In this document: piece after piece, positions 15,090 to 17,936 of the stretch
Layout: every line of letters starts with the position of its first letter
Position numbering within the stretch: the first letter of the stretch is position 1
Source: Candidatus Latescibacterota bacterium
GTDB lineage: Bacteria > Latescibacterota > UBA2968 > UBA8231
Assembly (NCBI GenBank): GCA_021295675.1
Contig: JAGWBY010000020.1
Location: 36,375 to 54,310, forward strand
DNA: 17,936 bases
Direction: 5' to 3'
Translations under genes and position numbers: made by a program
Notes under the pieces: generated by a model
Databases searched by the model: none
Told to the model about the DNA's origin: nothing
What the model saw: only the letters and a program-made list of their open reading frames with translations

Positions 15090-15866
15090 TCAAAACGCCG
15101 TCGGCCGGCCCTGCGCTCCATCCACGGGGATCATCGCTCCATTGATCCAGTTTGCGCGCTCAGACACCAGAAACGCCACCACATCCGCCACCTCTTCTGG
15201 CGTCCCCAAGCGCCCGGCGGGAAACTCCCGTTCCACAAACTGGGCAAAGTGCTCGGGCTGGTCCTCCTGAAAACGCGCCCACCCACCGCCGGGGAAAAAT
15301 ATCGACCCCGGCGCAACCGTGTTGACCCGCACCCCGCATTCGGCCAACTCCAGCGCCAGCGCACCAGCGAGAAAAATCTCCGCGGCCTTTGCGCTGCCGT
15401 ATTGGGACTTAGGCCCGGGCTTCCACCCCGAGATCGACGAGACGATCACCACCGCGCCCCCGCCTCGCTGCCGCATGTAGGGCAAGGCCGCCCGCGTCGT
15501 GCGCACGGCGTGGAACACGTTTAGGTCAAAGGTTTCCTCCCAGTCCTCGTCAGTAGTTTCAATCAAGCTCTGTTCGCCAGCCGCTCCGCCCACATTGTTG
15601 ACCAAGATATCGACACCTCCCCACTCGGCCGCGCAGCGCTCGACAACGGCCTCCACCTCCGACCGCGAGCGCACGTCGACAACCTCGGCAATAGCTTCGG
15701 CCCCAGTTTCCCGTACCTGCTGCAATGCGCGTTCGAGCGGCTCTTGGTCGCGGGCGCAAATTGCCACCTTGCACCCCTCGTTGGCCAGCGCCAACGCAAT
15801 CGCCCGACCGATCCCCCGACTCCCTCCAGTTATCAGCGCAACTTTGTCTTGCAGTCCTAGATCCAT
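15090..15866 (-). CDS. Classical SDR oxidoreductase, second gene of the minus-strand operon
   Basis: The protein has 258 aa. T-G-G-S-R-G-I-G is at 13-20, N-N-V-G-G at 90-94 (in place of N-N-A-G), the catalytic Asn is N116, Ser is S143/144, and Y156-x-x-x-K160 is present. The ribosome site AAGGAGGT (15872-15879, minus strand) is full strength. The start codon directly abuts the stop of the flavoenzyme gene (TAAATG), so the two are co-transcribed and probably translationally coupled. A-R-D after the second strand leaves cofactor choice open. Its job is probably reduction or oxidation of a carbonyl or alcohol in the same catabolic path as the amine/amino-acid oxidase. It is clearly a different subgroup from the SDR at 7125. 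Its 3' end converges on the collagenase gene, 21 bp away. Confidence 0.94.
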   Translation of the reverse strand: MDLGLQDKVALITGGSRGIGRAIALALANEGCKVAICARDQEPLERALQQVRETGAEAIAEVVDVRSRSEVEAVVERCAAEWGGVDILVNNVGGAAGEQSLIETTDEDWEETFDLNVFHAVRTTRAALPYMRQRGGGAVVIVSSISGWKPGPKSQYGSAKAAEIFLAGALALELAECGVRVNTVAPGSIFFPGGGWARFQEDQPEHFAQFVEREFPAGRLGTPEEVADVVAFLVSERANWINGAMIPVDGAQGRPTAF

Positions 15867-17015
15867 TTACGACCTCCTTTGTGCAAAGCGGGAAAGACGC
15901 AGGAATTCGATGGGATGCTGAGTATCGCCTTCCAGCGCCAGTTCGGCCAAAATTTCACCCACTACCGGAGAAAATTTGAAGCCGTGGCCGGAAAAGCCCG
16001 CCCCTAATACTACGGCCGGACATTCGGGGTGGATGTCCAAGACGAAGTTCTTATCCGGCGTCAGCGAATACATGCAGACGGCGTATTTGCTCAGCTCTGG
16101 TTGCAGCGCGGGGAAAAATCGGGCGAGAAAATCGAGGACGCAGGGCTGATCGCCTTCAGCCAAGGCGCGATTGAGTTGGAGCGGGTCGGCTACCGGGTCG
16201 TGCGACACATTGTGCTCGGCCAACTTGAGGCCCCACGGCGCTTCCGCGGGAAAACCATAGAAGTACTGTTCGCCGTCGGCGATGAAGAAGCAGGGGAACG
16301 CACCGCGCGCGTACTGCTCCACACCGCGCCCCTGGTACCACAACAGCACCTTGCGCACCGCGCACGCCTCGACGCCCAGTCGGCATAGCTCCGGCACCGC
16401 CCAAGCCCCGGTTGCTAGCACCAAACGCGCGGCGAGTAAACGCCGTCGCTCAGTCTCCACTACCACTCCTTCGCCCTCGCGTCGCCACGACAGCACGGTC
16501 TCCCCAGTGTAGAGTTTTGCGCCGTGCTTATGAGCCAATGCAACGTGCTGGCGGACGCAGTCCTCGACTCGGAGAAAACCGCCTAGAGGATCGTAAAAGC
16601 CACTCCACTCCGCGGGCAACGCCAAGCTGGGGTAGCGCGCGGCAATGGCTGCCGCATCGAGCTGTTCATGCGGCAGGTCGTGCGCCTGATAACAGGCCGC
16701 TTGCCCTTTCATCGCCTCCGCGTTGGGATCGCCCGCCACCAGCAGCCCGACGCGGGCAAAGAGTTCCCCCGCCCCTTCGGCCTCTAGCTCCTCCCACAAC
16801 TCGTAGGCTCGATGCAGCAGGGGCACGTAGTCGGGATGCTCCATATAGGCTTTGCGAATGAGGCGGGTATCCCCGTGTGAAGATCCCCGGTCGTGCGCTA
16901 TGCCAAAGCGCTCTACCGCGCAGACGCGCACGCCGCGCCGCGCCAAGTGGTACAGCGCAGCGCTGCCCATGCCACCGGCCCCTGCGACGACGACATCGTA
17001 TTGTTCTGTGATCAT
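15867..17015 (-). CDS. FAD-dependent monomeric sarcosine oxidase / N-methyltryptophan oxidase-like enzyme
   Basis: The protein has 382 aa, close to the length of monomeric sarcosine oxidases. The ATG at 17013-17015 follows GGGAGG (17024-17029, minus strand); an ATG 23 codons upstream lacks such a site. The N-terminal FAD motif is G12-A-G14-G-M-G17 with E35 ending the second strand. R-G-S-S-H-G-D-T-R and Y-x-E-H-P-D-Y-V-P-L follow. C314 in Y-A-V-C-M-Y-S-L-T-P-D corresponds to the cysteine that binds FAD covalently in sarcosine oxidase, and G-F-S-G-H-G-F-K-F-S-P is the C-terminal signature. The enzyme would oxidise an N-methyl amino acid or secondary amine with oxygen, releasing formaldehyde or an imine product and hydrogen peroxide. 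The substrate is not certain. It leads the operon with the SDR and is divergent from rsmD. Confidence 0.93.
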   Translation of the reverse strand: MITEQYDVVVAGAGGMGSAALYHLARRGVRVCAVERFGIAHDRGSSHGDTRLIRKAYMEHPDYVPLLHRAYELWEELEAEGAGELFARVGLLVAGDPNAEAMKGQAACYQAHDLPHEQLDAAAIAARYPSLALPAEWSGFYDPLGGFLRVEDCVRQHVALAHKHGAKLYTGETVLSWRREGEGVVVETERRRLLAARLVLATGAWAVPELCRLGVEACAVRKVLLWYQGRGVEQYARGAFPCFFIADGEQYFYGFPAEAPWGLKLAEHNVSHDPVADPLQLNRALAEGDQPCVLDFLARFFPALQPELSKYAVCMYSLTPDKNFVLDIHPECPAVVLGAGFSGHGFKFSPVVGEILAELALEGDTQHPIEFLRLSRFAQRRS

Positions 17016-17087
17016 TTGATCAACCTCCCATCGAATCCGGGCCTTGATGCAAACTTCAAATTTCCCCCATCGTCCGCAACCCACAAC

Positions 17088-17116
17088 TTGACGCTACTAG
17101 CCCCAACCGCGATACT
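17088..17116 (+). promoter_or_regulatory. Sigma-70-type promoter for rsmD
   Basis: TTGACG (17088-17093) and GATACT (17111-17116) are spaced by exactly 17 bp; they match the consensus at 5 of 6 and 4 of 6 positions. Transcription would start near 17123, so the TTG at 17120 cannot serve as start codon and the GTG at 17153 is supported. Confidence 0.6.
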
Positions 17117-17152
17117 TTTTTGTCTAAATCAACTTCAACTCAAGGCTTAGCC

Positions 17153-17716
17153 GTGCGCATTGTCACTGGCACCTATCGCGGTCGGCAGATTCCCTCCGGG
17201 CAACGCCTGCGCCAGATCCGCCTCACGTCCACGCGCCTCAAAGAAGCCGTATTCTCCATGCTCGGCCCCGACTTGCAGGGCCGTACCTTCCTCGATCTTT
17301 GTGCTGGCTCGGGCCAGATGGGGCTCGAGGCACTGAGCCGAGGCGCAAGCGTCGAACTCAACGAGCCAGACCACCGGCGGCGGCGGCAGATCCGCTCGCT
17401 GCTCTACCAATGGAAAGCCGGTGTCGCCGGCCTGCACTCGGCCAAAGCCCAACACCTCATCCCCCAATTGGCAGCGGCCGGCCACCGCTTCGACATCGTG
17501 TACGCCGACCCTCCGTACCACGCCCGCTACTGCGGTGCCCCGCTACTGCTTGGCCTAATCGAAGCCCTTGGGGAATCCGCGCTCTTTAACGACGAGGGCC
17601 TGCTGTTCGTGCAGCACCAAACCGACTTAGATGTGCCCGAACAGAGCGGCCACCTCGCACTCACCCAGCAGCGGACCTACGGCAACACCACCCTCAGCAT
17701 CTATCGCCTCACCTAA
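17153..17716 (+). CDS. rsmD: 16S rRNA (guanine966-N2)-methyltransferase RsmD
   Basis: The protein has 187 aa, normal for RsmD. Start GTG 17153 has AAGG at 17142-17145 and gives the family N terminus M-R-I-V-T-G-T-Y-R-G-R. The R-L-T-S-T-R-L-K-E-A-V-F-S-M-L segment matches the usual R-P-T-x-x-x-x-R-E-A-L-F-N-I-L. The SAM motif is L-D-L-C-A-G-S-G-Q-M-G-L-E-A-L-S-R-G-A (47-65), and the catalytic motif is D119-P-P-Y122. The acidic SAM-ribose region reads N-E-P-D, where most family members have V-E-x-D, a mild departure. It methylates G966 of 16S rRNA during 30S assembly, in the cytoplasm. The family partner coaD is not next to it. The following gene starts 12 bp after the stop. Confidence 0.9.
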   Translation: MRIVTGTYRGRQIPSGQRLRQIRLTSTRLKEAVFSMLGPDLQGRTFLDLCAGSGQMGLEALSRGASVELNEPDHRRRRQIRSLLYQWKAGVAGLHSAKAQHLIPQLAAAGHRFDIVYADPPYHARYCGAPLLLGLIEALGESALFNDEGLLFVQHQTDLDVPEQSGHLALTQQRTYGNTTLSIYRLT

Positions 17717-17728
17717 TTCCCAATTCCC

Positions 17729-17936
17729 ATGAAAATCACCCACGTCGAAGCCATACCCGTGCGCGTGCCCAGGCCGCAGCCGTTCCAAAGCAGCCTCGGC
17801 ACGCACCAAGCCTCTGAAAACGCCGTCGTCTTGATTCACACCGACACTGGCCTCACTGGCCTCGGCGAAGCCTCCAGCATCTGGGACCGCCGCGGACGCG
17901 GGGAAAGCGAGGCCATCAACGGGCTGCTCGCCGATA
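17729..17936 (+). CDS. Enolase-superfamily enzyme, N-terminal part, cut by window edge
   Basis: Sixty-nine residues are visible from ATG 17729: M-K-I-T-H-V-E-A-I-P-V-R-V-P, then V-V-L-I-H-T-D-T-G-L-T-G-L-G-E-A. This is the N-terminal capping domain of the mandelate racemase / muconate lactonizing group. The barrel with its catalytic residues lies outside. No clear ribosome site precedes the start; the 12-bp gap after rsmD contains a tandem AATTCCC, so translation may be coupled to rsmD. It is not the same gene as the minus-strand homologue at the left edge. Confidence 0.85.
   Translation, partial: MKITHVEAIPVRVPRPQPFQSSLGTHQASENAVVLIHTDTGLTGLGEASSIWDRRGRGESEAINGLLAD

Overview
The window is chromosomal-looking DNA of moderately high GC from an uncultured, environmental or host-associated bacterium. 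Three proteins end in the same FlgD-like / type IX-like C-terminal sorting domain (N-A-P-N-P-F-N-S ... G-M-Y-L-Y-R-L ... R-K-L), two of them preceded by paired DxDxDGxVDFADFFLFAD EF-hand (dockerin-like) motifs. Together with enolase-superfamily enzymes, SDRs and a sarcosine-oxidase-like flavoenzyme, this recalls Latescibacterota, Poribacteria and related FCB-type lineages (inference; no rRNA gene is present to prove it).

Layout, left to right: a 3'-truncated enolase-superfamily (mandelate racemase type) enzyme on the minus strand; a divergent 1377-aa secreted protein with 12 YWTD repeats (two six-bladed propellers), 12 plant-type LRRs, a cadherin-like region, dockerin-like motifs and a sorting domain; a Rho-independent terminator; an overlapping AAA_21 ATPase / DUF4276 gene pair that looks like a two-gene defence module; an SDR dehydrogenase; a paralogue of the YWTD-LRR protein whose frame is broken at a run of nine Gs; a VapBC-type RHH antitoxin / PIN toxin pair in which the toxin seems to start at CTG; a 45-nt relic of another SDR gene; and an M9 collagenase-type metallopeptidase with the same sorting domain. 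Then come a minus-strand operon (FAD-dependent sarcosine-oxidase-like enzyme then SDR, joined as TAAATG), a well-formed promoter, rsmD, and the 5' end of a second enolase-superfamily enzyme.

The window mixes small-molecule catabolism (enolase superfamily, SDR, amine oxidase) with a secretome block (two eukaryote-like adhesin/recognition proteins and a collagenase) and two stress or defence modules. The secreted proteins would suit an organism attached to, or feeding on, animal tissue or extracellular matrix.

The strongest leads are the G9 tract that splits the second YWTD-LRR gene exactly in its sixth propeller repeat (phase variation, decay or sequencing error), the ATPase/DUF4276 pair with Toprim-like motifs, and the SDR relic fused to the end of the toxin gene.
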